Shown: positions 8,439 through 15,491 of the stretch, piece after piece
How the letters are laid out: every line of letters begins with the position of its first letter
Position numbering within the stretch: the first letter of the stretch is position 1
Assembly: GCA_018985235.1 (NCBI GenBank)
Contig: JADGIG010000149.1
Coordinates: 1 to 15,491, forward strand
Reading direction: 5' to 3'
Source of the DNA: Sanchytrium tribonematis
Taxonomy: Eukaryota > Sanchytriomycota > Sanchytriomycetes > Sanchytriales > Sanchytriaceae
Length of the DNA: 15,491 nt
Notes under the pieces: model-generated
What the model saw: the letters and a program-made list of their open reading frames with translations, nothing else
Told to the model about the DNA's origin: nothing
Databases searched by the model: none
Made by a program: the position numbers and the translations under genes

Positions 8439-8849
8439 ATGGCTAGAAACAAGAAAAACAGAAGCAGACAGCTTGATGAGCTTATTTCATTGGCAGACAA
8501 GCACATGGCTTGTATTAGTGCAGATATGTCAAAAACCTTGAATGACTTTAAATATGTGGAAGCTAGTTTAAGATCTGCCATTCGAAAGACCCATAAAAGA
8601 AATCAAAAAACTGAACCAATGCTTAGAAATGTGGGGGAACATTATCACAGATGCTACAGTGTTGATGCTAAGGCTTTCAAGACCTTATATTCTGAAATGC
8701 AAGTTAAGCAATTGGATTTACATGATCAAGTCAAGAAACAGATCAAAGTCCTGCGAAAAGAAACTGTAAAATCCTTTCCACACTTGTTCAATGAAATTCA
8801 AGTCAAACAAGATCTTATTCGTCACATGAGATTGGATTCAAAGAAATAA
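8439..8849 (+). CDS. Small basic helical protein, unknown function
   Basis: 136 aa, not recognised. It starts MARNKKNRSRQLDELI with ATG in a good AACAATGG context and ends DSKK-TAA. The composition is rich in Lys, Arg and Gln with regularly spaced Leu, and the sequence looks almost all alpha-helical, possibly coiled coil (residues about 10-50 and 85-136). There is no membrane segment and no clear enzyme motif. The basic N terminus (RNKKNRSR) could be a nuclear localisation signal; that is inference. The PIF1 ATG is only 14 nt after its stop, so the two could be co-transcribed or the PIF1 promoter could lie inside this gene. I considered a fusion with PIF1, but no GT donor is present around the junction. 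Confidence 0.65.
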   Translation: MARNKKNRSRQLDELISLADKHMACISADMSKTLNDFKYVEASLRSAIRKTHKRNQKTEPMLRNVGEHYHRCYSVDAKAFKTLYSEMQVKQLDLHDQVKKQIKVLRKETVKSFPHLFNEIQVKQDLIRHMRLDSKK

Positions 8850-8850
8850 A
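8845..8850 (+). terminator. AATAAA poly(A) signal spanning the stop codon
   Basis: Exact AATAAA containing the TAA stop of the small basic gene. If used, cleavage would fall at or beyond the PIF1 start codon at 8864, so mature transcripts of the two genes would overlap. Confidence 0.4.
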
Positions 8851-8863
8851 TGATTCTCCTTGA

Positions 8864-10582
8864 ATGCAAAAGACTCACTCTCTGAATTCTAAACAATCTT
8901 TAATTTTAAATTTGGTCAACAAAGGAGAGTCCGTTTTCTATTCAGGACACGCAGGAACTGGAAAATCGTATCTCTTACGAAAGATTATAGCAAATTTAAG
9001 GCAAACGCATTTTACTGAAGTGGGAGTGACCAGTAGTACTGGCATATCAGCTGTTAATATCGGAGGGACCACATTGCATAGTTATTTTAAAATAGGTACT
9101 GGAGAATCACCTATAGAGGATTTAATCGCTAGGAATAGAAAAAACACGAATTGGTTACACACAAAAGCTTTGATCGTAGACGAAATTAGCATGATTGATG
9201 CGGCTCTGTTTGACAAATTAGAGCAAATGGCAAGAGAATTAAGAAATAATGATGAGCCTTTTGGTGGAATGCAATTGGTATTCGTAGGTGATTTTTATCA
9301 GCTTCCACCAGTCAAAAACGATGCTAGATATTGCTTTGAGGCTGATTCTTGGAAAAGATGTATGAAAAACTCAATTTTGCTCAACACTATTTACCGACAA
9401 ACAAATTCGAAATTTGTCAGCATGTTAAATGAAATTCGTAACAATAAGGCTTCCGATGAAACTATCAAATTATTGCAGCGCCAATCCTCCTTGAACATTT
9501 GTGAAAAAGATGGAATTAAATGCACCAAGTTATATTCTCGAAATAAGCAAGTCGATCAGCTCAATGGGGTAGAGTTGTCCAAACTACCTGGTAAAGAAAG
9601 GACATTCACCGGCGAGCTTAGTGGTGAAAGTAGTTTAAAGAAATTTTTACTTCAAAATTCAAGGGCCCCGCTAAATCTTCCCCTCAAAGTTGGTGCTCAA
9701 GTTATGCTACTAAAGAACATCGACCCTTCAGAAGGGCTGGTCAATGGACTTAAAGGCATTGTCACAGAACTAGAGGATGAGGATCAAGCCCCTTTTGTGA
9801 AATTTGAGAATGGCAGAAACATGTTTGTCAAGGCACAAGACTGGACTATTTCTGATCCTGTTGACAAGAAAAAGACTGCGACATATAGTCAAATCCCTTT
9901 AAATTTAGCATGGGCCTGTACTATTCACAAATCCCAGGGACAGACAATATCAAAATTGGAAGTTGATTGCTCTGGGATTTTTACCTATGGGCAACTCTAT
10001 GTAGCTTTATCAAGAGCCCAGGACTTAAACAATCTAAAAATTATGAATTTTCAAAGAAAACATATCAAAACAGACCCAAGAGTCTCGGAATTTTACAAAA
10101 AAGTCAAAAATAATGAAACTACCGAGACCAACTTTCTGGAAATACATGGTGCCTTGCAAGACTTTGCAGAGGAAAAAATTGAATCACCCAGTCTGAAGAA
10201 GCCAACATTTTTTCAGATGCAAAAGATTAGATTAAGAGAAGAGAGGGAAGCCATGAGCTCAAATTCTCAATCTGTTACTGAAAACAGATCCGATAAATCG
10301 AAACAAATTAAGAAACCTAGAGCCAAGAAAGTTAAATTACAAAGTCAGAATAGAGAAATTATAGATCTGTCTAATATTTCTAAGGTACCAAATGAAAATT
10401 TTAACAATATGGGTACTTCTTATCCTGATGAAATAAGCATCATTAGTAGCCGGCCAGCTAATGGGAAAAGATCTGTTTTAATCCAACATATTAGTCAAAA
10501 ACGAAAGTCAACCTCTGAGTCGCCACAATTGACAAAGAAAATACGTGAATCTGGAGCCCAAATTTATTTAAAGCAAGAATGA
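8864..10582 (+). CDS. PIF1: PIF1-family 5'-to-3' DNA helicase
   Basis: 572 aa. SF1B helicase acting on replication forks, telomeres, G-quadruplexes and/or mitochondrial DNA. Motifs in order: Walker A GHAGTGKS (28-35); motif Ia region TSSTGISAVNIGGTTLHS; Walker B LIVDEISM (Asp106-Glu107); the PIF1 signature directly after it, with FGGMQLVFVGDFYQLPPV; motif IV region LNTIYRQ; motif V TIHKSQGQTI; motif VI QLYVALSRAQDL. The start is unusually tight: Walker A begins at residue 28 and an in-frame TGA sits just before the ATG, so there is no long N-terminal region and no mitochondrial presequence. The C-terminal 150 residues are low complexity, with a basic stretch (480-491, KQIKKPRAKKVK) that could be a nuclear signal and EIIDL (498-502), a possible SUMO-interacting motif. 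Its 3' end overlaps the PPIP5K gene by 15 nt. Confidence 0.96.
   Translation: MQKTHSLNSKQSLILNLVNKGESVFYSGHAGTGKSYLLRKIIANLRQTHFTEVGVTSSTGISAVNIGGTTLHSYFKIGTGESPIEDLIARNRKNTNWLHTKALIVDEISMIDAALFDKLEQMARELRNNDEPFGGMQLVFVGDFYQLPPVKNDARYCFEADSWKRCMKNSILLNTIYRQTNSKFVSMLNEIRNNKASDETIKLLQRQSSLNICEKDGIKCTKLYSRNKQVDQLNGVELSKLPGKERTFTGELSGESSLKKFLLQNSRAPLNLPLKVGAQVMLLKNIDPSEGLVNGLKGIVTELEDEDQAPFVKFENGRNMFVKAQDWTISDPVDKKKTATYSQIPLNLAWACTIHKSQGQTISKLEVDCSGIFTYGQLYVALSRAQDLNNLKIMNFQRKHIKTDPRVSEFYKKVKNNETTETNFLEIHGALQDFAEEKIESPSLKKPTFFQMQKIRLREEREAMSSNSQSVTENRSDKSKQIKKPRAKKVKLQSQNREIIDLSNISKVPNENFNNMGTSYPDEISIISSRPANGKRSVLIQHISQKRKSTSESPQLTKKIRESGAQIYLKQE
10563..10568 (-). terminator. AATAAA poly(A) signal overlapping the PPIP5K stop
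   Basis: On the minus strand the gene ends TTTAAATAAA; the hexamer starts at the last base of the TAA stop. It lies within the coding region of the convergent PIF1 gene. Confidence 0.45.
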
Positions 10583-13500
10583 TTTTGTTAGTTGAAATTG
10601 CTCCTGCTCGGGCAGTATTTTTCTCATTTTTTCCAAAAATTCGTTAACACTCATGTACTCACTAATACTGCGTCTTTGTGCAACATTTAAGGCATGATCT
10701 TCAGAAATATCAAAGTCCCAAACATCATCATGTCCTAAATAAATAATAATTACCACTTAAATTCGTAATGGTAGCACCTGGAGAAAACGTAATTCTCACA
10801 CTATGCTGATCATTTCTTTCATAAACCTCGATACTAATTTGACTTAAATAATTCATTTCATCAATTGAGCTCCTTGGGACTTTCATTCTCCAACCAGCTA
10901 AATAAATTAAATTAAACAAAGCATGCATGTGACTTTCTTTGGTGACATAGACTCTTGCAAAGCCACCACTGACAGGTAATAGGTTGACCAAAGAAGAAGT
11001 AGATGATGAAGGAGAGATATCTCTAGCATCAGTATTGGCATGTGGTTGTATTAATTCGAATATGTCCCAAACTAATTTGTGTATTAAAGGACCTGCAACT
11101 TGTTGGCCAATTAAAAACTTTTCTTCACTTGTGAGCCCATATTCACTTGGAGCTACGAATGCAAATAATTTTGAAGATTCGCGGTATAACAATCTCACTA
11201 ACCTTTTCGACTCATTTTCATCTGCATTGGTTGATATATCACTCGTCAAGCTGTCCATTCTTTCGTGTACATCCATGCTTTTTCGATGATTTTGATTGTT
11301 TAATAGAATATCATTCATTTTTGTTTTAAAATATTCTTCATATTGTTCATTGGTTATAGCCGTACTAGGAGGAGATTGAGTCATTCTAGAGTTCGTCACT
11401 GGACTGGTTGCTTGGGATGGACAAGAAAAGATGCATTGAAAAAAGGTACGGTTATGAAGAGCATCATAAATTAAACTGTCAAAAAGCTCACTGATTTTAG
11501 AGATGTCTACAGTTTCCTTTTGTGGATCAAATTCTTTAAAAATTCTTTCCCATCTTTCTCGAAAAAATTGAGGGGAATCGCCAGGGCAGCACCAATTTAA
11601 TTGAATCAAATCAATTTCAAGTATTTTAAAATTGGTGACCATATTTTCCTTCAGTCTGGACAAAAGCGACCGAAGAGAGTCTAAGCAACTAGATGGTTTA
11701 TCTAAGAGGCATTTGGGAATAGGAGGAAGAGCATTTCCCTCAATTCTTTTCAAAAAAGCATTTCTAGCTTCTTCGTTCAGTGGCGGAATGTCATTGATAT
11801 AAGCTTGTAGTGCTTTTTTTGACTTGTCCATCAGATCCTTGCCACCAAATGAGTCATCGAGCATATCTCGGTCTACATTTATAAAATTCTCGACATTTTC
11901 ACGTTGCAAAAATGCTTTAGCAAATGTTTTTGCAGTCTGAAGTACTCTGTCTTCAGCAGCGCTATAAATTTTGACATCTTCCAATAAAGTCTTGTTCATA
12001 ACACTGATATCATTTCTAAGCGATTGACCCAATTCTTGAGAATGGTATTCGTTAGCATGAGTAAAATTGCCACCCCACTTCACCACACACTGAACTTTGA
12101 CGACAGTATTTTCGACCATTTGGTGCGCTTTAATTTGCACTTTAGTGCCTTCTAATCCTTTTTTTCGATTTATAACGTCAATCATGTGTTTGATTTTACT
12201 AATTTCGTCTTGGAGTTTGGCAGGGTCATTTGCATCTAAACTGTTTTTGGCCTGGTGAGATGGTCTTTTATTGTGTTCTCGTTTCGGACTCACATTGATA
12301 CTCAAAGGATCAATTTCATCTTGCAAAACCAATTTGAGTTCTTTGGCTTTGTCTTCCAGCTGCTGAAGAGCCTCTTTAGCAGCTTTAACTACTAAATCTA
12401 AACCTTCTTTCTTCTTAATTATAACCTCAGTCTTAACATTGCCCATAATGGCAATTATTTTAGGATGGCGTAAACTGAATTTTGATTTTAATTTGGGTGT
12501 CCGGTCCCCATGCCTGACAATGGTTATATAACCTTTTAATGTCCAAGGAGTTTCTTTAATTAAGTGCGGCTGACGTTTAGCAGCCTTCAAAAATAAAGTT
12601 TTCAAAAATGATGCACATTTGTTGTAGTAGCTCTCATTTCCTTTGACAAATGACCAGCCATTTACATCGATGACATATGAGTCACCGTCTACTCTTAAAA
12701 TATCAAAACCACAGATTCGTTGCCCGAATGTAGCACTGATTCTCTTAGCCATTTCAGCTTCGTCTGGCGAGAGTTGAGTGACATATCTCAATTCTTTTCC
12801 ATCAGGGTTGCGTCGAACAATCCCATCTACAACTGGCGATTTTCTAGTTTCGGCGTGAGCCATATTTTTACCAATTGTATATACTTTAACGTCTACAGAG
12901 TGGTCAACTGTCAAAAATTCCTCGTATATATAAGCTCGATCTGTTCGAACTTCCCACATCTCGGGCACATATTCACTTGACTTATTGCCTATTTTTCTAA
13001 ACAACTTACGGGCTCCACCTCCACTTTTTGAACTAAAATAAATTATTAAATTATGGTCTTCGGAGTCAACGGGTTTCTCAGCAAATGGTTTTCTTAGAAG
13101 ACGACCATTAACCTTTATAGTGTCGTAATCGATTTGCTCGATAGTATTTCCCATTGTACAATGATCTGTATGATAGTTCAACCAATCAATTGTATCTAAA
13201 TCCAATCCTGAATATTTTAAAACACTAGATTTAACCTGCTCACTAACGTCTGGTCCGCCATCTCTGTTAACGATCAGCCTCTTTGGAGTTGATACGCTTT
13301 GGAAATCCAAAATACTTAAAACCAATCGACGGTCCCACAAGACTTTTTGTAGAACAAGATCATTTACCGAAAATGGCTTGACTAAATCAGTATAATTAAT
13401 AACTTTATCAAGAGGAAATCCTGTGCTGAAAAATGATACTAAAAAGTCACAAACGGGCCAATTTGTAATTGGTTCTTCCAAGATAAGTTGTTCACCGAAA

Positions 13501-13604
13501 ATGACAACTTCGAAAGTATCTAGTAAACGTCTCAAAATATTGTTCATAGGCTTAGATCTTGCCTTAGAATCCATGGCACAGACGCCTAATATGTATTTTG
13601 ACAT
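10568..13604 (-). CDS. VIP1: Inositol hexakisphosphate/diphosphoinositol-pentakisphosphate kinase (PPIP5K/Vip1), two exons
   Basis: Makes inositol pyrophosphates (1-InsP7/InsP8), with an opposing phosphatase half. CDS is complement(10568..10734,10754..13604), 1005 aa, between S. pombe Asp1 and S. cerevisiae Vip1 in length. N-terminal ATP-grasp kinase: ILGVCAMDSKARSKPM at the start, TPKRLIVNRDGG (107-117), EKPVDSEDHN (176-185), SGGGARKLFRKI, YIYEEF, SVDVKVYTIG, CGFDILRVDG and DVNGWSFVK. C-terminal histidine acid phosphatase-like domain: VRHGDRTPK (363-371), IYSAAEDRVLQTA, and ESHMHAL with its first His near 892. All key motifs are present, so both halves may be active. Splicing out 19 nt adds GHDDVWDF ... 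and 54 residues after Gly951. The start matches the family well; the upstream neighbour is divergent, 149 bp away. Confidence 0.97.
10735..10753 (-). other. VIP1: 19-nt spliceosomal-type intron in PPIP5K
   Basis: On the minus strand it reads GTAATTATTATTTATTTAG. It has GT...AG borders and is phase 1, splitting a Gly codon (G|GA). If retained, the frame ends after eight residues (GNYYLFRT). Removing it joins two long open frames and extends the C terminus by 54 residues. It is 13/19 identical to the citrate synthase intron. Confidence 0.85.
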
Positions 13605-13753
13605 GGGGATTGTTTCAAAGAGTGGTGATGTTTATTTCTATTTCCGAAATAAATGGCACATGTTAAGAATCTTATCGCTAAAGATGTATGTGAATCAGAC
13701 TAAAGCCTCACTTAAAAAGGTGAAAAAATTCTTTTTTGAAACAACTTCTCAAT
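13605..13753. promoter_or_regulatory. 149-bp divergent promoter region
   Basis: Spacer between PPIP5K (minus) and the coiled-coil gene (plus); both promoters should lie here. A frame on the plus strand runs through it but starts inside PPIP5K and is its shadow. No specific regulatory site is claimed. Confidence 0.4.
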
Positions 13754-14386
13754 ATGACGCGATTTGTGTTCCACCTCAACAGTGAGCAGGAACAGGAGTT
13801 AAGCCAGTTGGCCGTAGATGCAGAAAAGGAGGTTTTAAGCTATTTAAATGAGCCAAGAGAAGATATACCACCAAACCTGGCTCAGTTGCTATTGGCAAAG
13901 CACGAACTGATGCATGAAATTCAGGACGACTCGAACGAAAGATTTGAGGTATCTGTTGAAAATTTAAACAAAGGCGTGAATGAACTCAAGGATCTTAAAT
14001 GTCTGGTAGTTCAGATGGCTGGAAATTTTAATTCCAAGCTCGATGGCATGTCTGACAGTTTAAAACGAATTGAAAGCGAAAATCAATGGCTACGCTCTGA
14101 AATTCAAAAGATAAGACACGACAGCTTTTTAATGCGAATAGAATTGTTAAATAGAACTGCAAGTCCTGGAAATTATGTACATTTCAAGCCAATTCTCACA
14201 GCTAGTGGACCCGTGTACTACCAAAACAATAAGAAGATGCTCTTCGAATATTATGTGCAGCTCCCATACATGTTACTTAATGGATACATGGAATTTTATT
14301 GCATACCAGCAATTGATAAAACACAACAAGAAAAACTCAAGGCCCTTAGTGATCATCTTGGGCTTAAAACTTTTTATATGTTTTAA
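13754..14386 (+). CDS. Coiled-coil protein with conserved-looking C-terminal domain, unknown function
   Basis: 210 aa from the ATG at 13754 (the frame opens slightly earlier at a TTG, which I do not use). Not recognised. Residues about 10-57 are helical (EQEQELSQLAVDAEKEVLSYL; NLAQLLLAKHELMHEI). Residues about 65-133 have a heptad pattern typical of a coiled coil. Residues about 138-210 form a compact, aromatic-rich segment (PGNYVHFKPIL; GPVYYQNNKKMLFEYY; GYMEFYCIP; LGLKTFYMF) that reads like a small folded domain. There is no signal peptide or membrane helix. The layout suggests oligomerisation through the coiled coil with a C-terminal binding domain; that is inference. Intronless, ends TAA. 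Confidence 0.75.
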   Translation: MTRFVFHLNSEQEQELSQLAVDAEKEVLSYLNEPREDIPPNLAQLLLAKHELMHEIQDDSNERFEVSVENLNKGVNELKDLKCLVVQMAGNFNSKLDGMSDSLKRIESENQWLRSEIQKIRHDSFLMRIELLNRTASPGNYVHFKPILTASGPVYYQNNKKMLFEYYVQLPYMLLNGYMEFYCIPAIDKTQQEKLKALSDHLGLKTFYMF

Positions 14387-14391
14387 TAATT

Positions 14392-14397
14392 AATAAA
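14392..14397 (+). terminator. AATAAA poly(A) signal 5 nt after the stop
   Basis: Exact AATAAA in the string TAATAATTAATAAACAA beginning at the stop codon of the coiled-coil gene. Confidence 0.5.
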
Positions 14398-14550
14398 CAA
14401 ATTATACCTTTAGAAGGATTTCTTTCAAGTTAAATCAACTCGGCAAATCTCCTGTTTTGGCTATGCTCATGATCTAGATTCACAGATTTAATTAAAAAAG
14501 TAATTGTCTATAAATGCATATACAAGTCAATTTAAAACTTTGTGAAAGTA

Positions 14551-15462
14551 ATGGACTGGGCTGGCTTGCTAGTTCTTGGATTCATTTTATTTTCATTCGT
14601 TTCTCCAACAACATTGTTGTTAAATTACAAAGAACCATATTTTACATACAGACTGCCTAAATGCCTATTTGTACTTCATTTTTTGACTTCAGGGTTTTTA
14701 CTAACATTAGCTAGACCACACACATTTGGGAAACCATGAAGTTTAAGCAATGGGATAGATATCACTTATTGTTTAGTAATTGAGTACTTGGGAATTATGG
14801 AGATAATTACAACATCGATATTTATACAATACAGAAGTCTCTTGCTTTTCGCTTCAACAATTAGATCTATCTTAAAGAGCAACGATTTTTATTTGTTTTC
14901 TTTTCTTGGCATTCAGAAAAGAATTGAAAAAAATTCGATTTTAAACCGACTGGTTTTAAAAAAATACAAGTTGCCAATAATTTTCGTTTATTTATTAGCC
15001 ATGACCGCGATATGTGCAGCTTTAAATTACTGTGTAAATGGACAATGGATTGGCAATATCGATTATGTGAATGCTGACCGACCTTTTTGTATATATTTTA
15101 AGAATTTAGAATCTGTATTGATATTCTTAGCAACTTATTTCAATGTTGTCAACATGGTTCTATTAGCTTTACTATGGAGCATGAATGATAATTTTGATAT
15201 CTGCAGCGAGACCAAATGGTATTTCATGACTTTTTTGTTTTCATCCATTTTATGTACAGCAATTTACTGCATACCTATAGTGGATGTCATGCACGATATT
15301 ATCTTGAATTGGGTATTAGCGTTTTCTTTGATGTTAAAACAAATCATTCTTTACCATTTTCCAGTTTTTCATTTTTTTTACTTGAGAAAAAATCAAGTTG
15401 TTAATGACATCACTAAAACAATTGAATATGCGTTGACAAATCAGCGAACTTTTGGCGAATGA
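14551..15462 (+). CDS. Seven-transmembrane receptor-like reading frame interrupted by an in-frame TGA (possible pseudogene)
   Basis: From ATG 14551 one frame runs 304 codons to TGA 15460-15462, broken only by a TGA at 14737-14739 (codon 63). Ignoring that codon, seven hydrophobic helices follow in order: about 4-24, 38-55, 72-95, about 140-160, about 185-210, 220-242 and 250-270. TM1 and TM2 lie before the TGA and TM3-7 after it, all in the same frame, so the two pieces look like one protein. A 7TM layout with a polar tail (NQVVNDITKTIEYALTNQRTFGE) suggests a G-protein-coupled-receptor-like protein. That tail resembles the first helix of an RGS domain, as in fungal RGS-type receptors, but it stops at TGA-TAA near the window edge. 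Receptor family and ligand are unknown. The break could be a real premature stop, a sequencing error (TGG to TGA), readthrough, or two adjacent genes. Confidence 0.6.
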
Positions 15463-15491
15463 TAATTTATTAATAGATTTCCCGACATTTC

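Noticed and set aside
8439-10582. Fusion of the small basic gene with PIF1
   Set aside because: No GT donor occurs around the junction and stops lie in the way in the relevant frames.
10568-10756. Separate 62-aa minus-strand gene
   Set aside because: It is the last exon of PPIP5K joined by the 19-nt intron; as a separate gene it would lack a promoter and start inside the intron.
13423-13785. 120-aa plus-strand frame
   Set aside because: Its first half is antisense to the conserved PPIP5K N terminus and it overlaps the start of the coiled-coil gene in another frame.
14694-14710. 17-nt GT...AG segment (GTTTTTACTAACATTAG) in the 7TM frame as a mini-intron
   Set aside because: Removing it breaks TM2 and creates an immediate in-frame TAG; leaving it in keeps a good hydrophobic helix.
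14737-14739. Genome-wide UGA = Trp code change
   Set aside because: Long conserved genes here (PPIP5K, PIF1, citrate synthase) use TGG for Trp, contain no internal TGA, and PIF1 ends sensibly at TGA.
14694-14741. 48-nt GT...AG intron that would skip the TGA in the 7TM frame
   Set aside because: It keeps frame but deletes half of TM2, and its length does not fit the 19-nt class; kept only as a remote option.
1-15491. tRNA/rRNA genes, CRISPR arrays, transposons
   Set aside because: No cloverleaf-like sequence, rRNA stretch, regularly spaced repeat, terminal inverted repeat or transposase-like frame was seen; PIF1 is a cellular-type helicase and shows no Helitron Rep domain.

Overview
The window looks like a compact, AT-rich (about one third GC by eye) eukaryotic nuclear genome, most likely a fungus or close fungal relative that still has mitochondria. 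Evidence: a mitochondrial citrate synthase, a two-domain inositol pyrophosphate synthase of the Vip1/Asp1/PPIP5K type, a PIF1 helicase, and a PPPDE-thioredoxin-PUL fusion protein of the kind I associate with fungi. Serine/threonine-rich surface proteins also fit. An early-diverging, AT-rich fungal lineage (Rozella- or aphelid-like) is my guess, not something the sequence proves.

Layout, left to right: (1) the 3' part of a mucin-like single-pass membrane protein (+, open at the left edge); (2) a 351-bp spacer; (3) a 664-aa protein (+) whose N-terminal half reads like a pore-forming helical bundle, weakly similar in layout to delta-endotoxin domain I, and whose C-terminal half holds 14 cysteines; (4) the PPPDE-Trx-PUL protein (-); (5) a 431-aa unrecognised membrane-anchored, low-complexity acidic protein (-); (6) citrate synthase (-); (7) a small basic helical protein (+), followed 14 bp later by (8) PIF1 helicase (+); (9) PPIP5K (-), whose 3' end overlaps PIF1; (10) a 210-aa coiled-coil protein (+); (11) a seven-transmembrane receptor-like reading frame (+) with one in-frame TGA.

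The most striking feature is splicing. Citrate synthase and PPIP5K are each broken near the 3' end by exactly 19 nt with GT...AG borders. Removing those 19 nt restores the conserved citrate synthase C terminus without a missing or extra residue, and gives PPIP5K a 54-residue C-terminal extension. The two introns are 13/19 identical, share the ending ATTTAG, are both phase 1 inside a glycine codon, and lie 179 and 167 nt before the stop. Introns this short would be near the lower limit known for eukaryotes.

A second pattern is that AATAAA lies on or within a few bases of the stop codon in six of ten complete or 3'-complete reading frames, suggesting very short 3' UTRs. With a 15-bp convergent overlap, a 39-bp convergent gap and a 14-bp tandem gap, this indicates a strongly compacted genome. 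The genes do not form one pathway; they are mainly unrelated housekeeping and surface/secreted functions.
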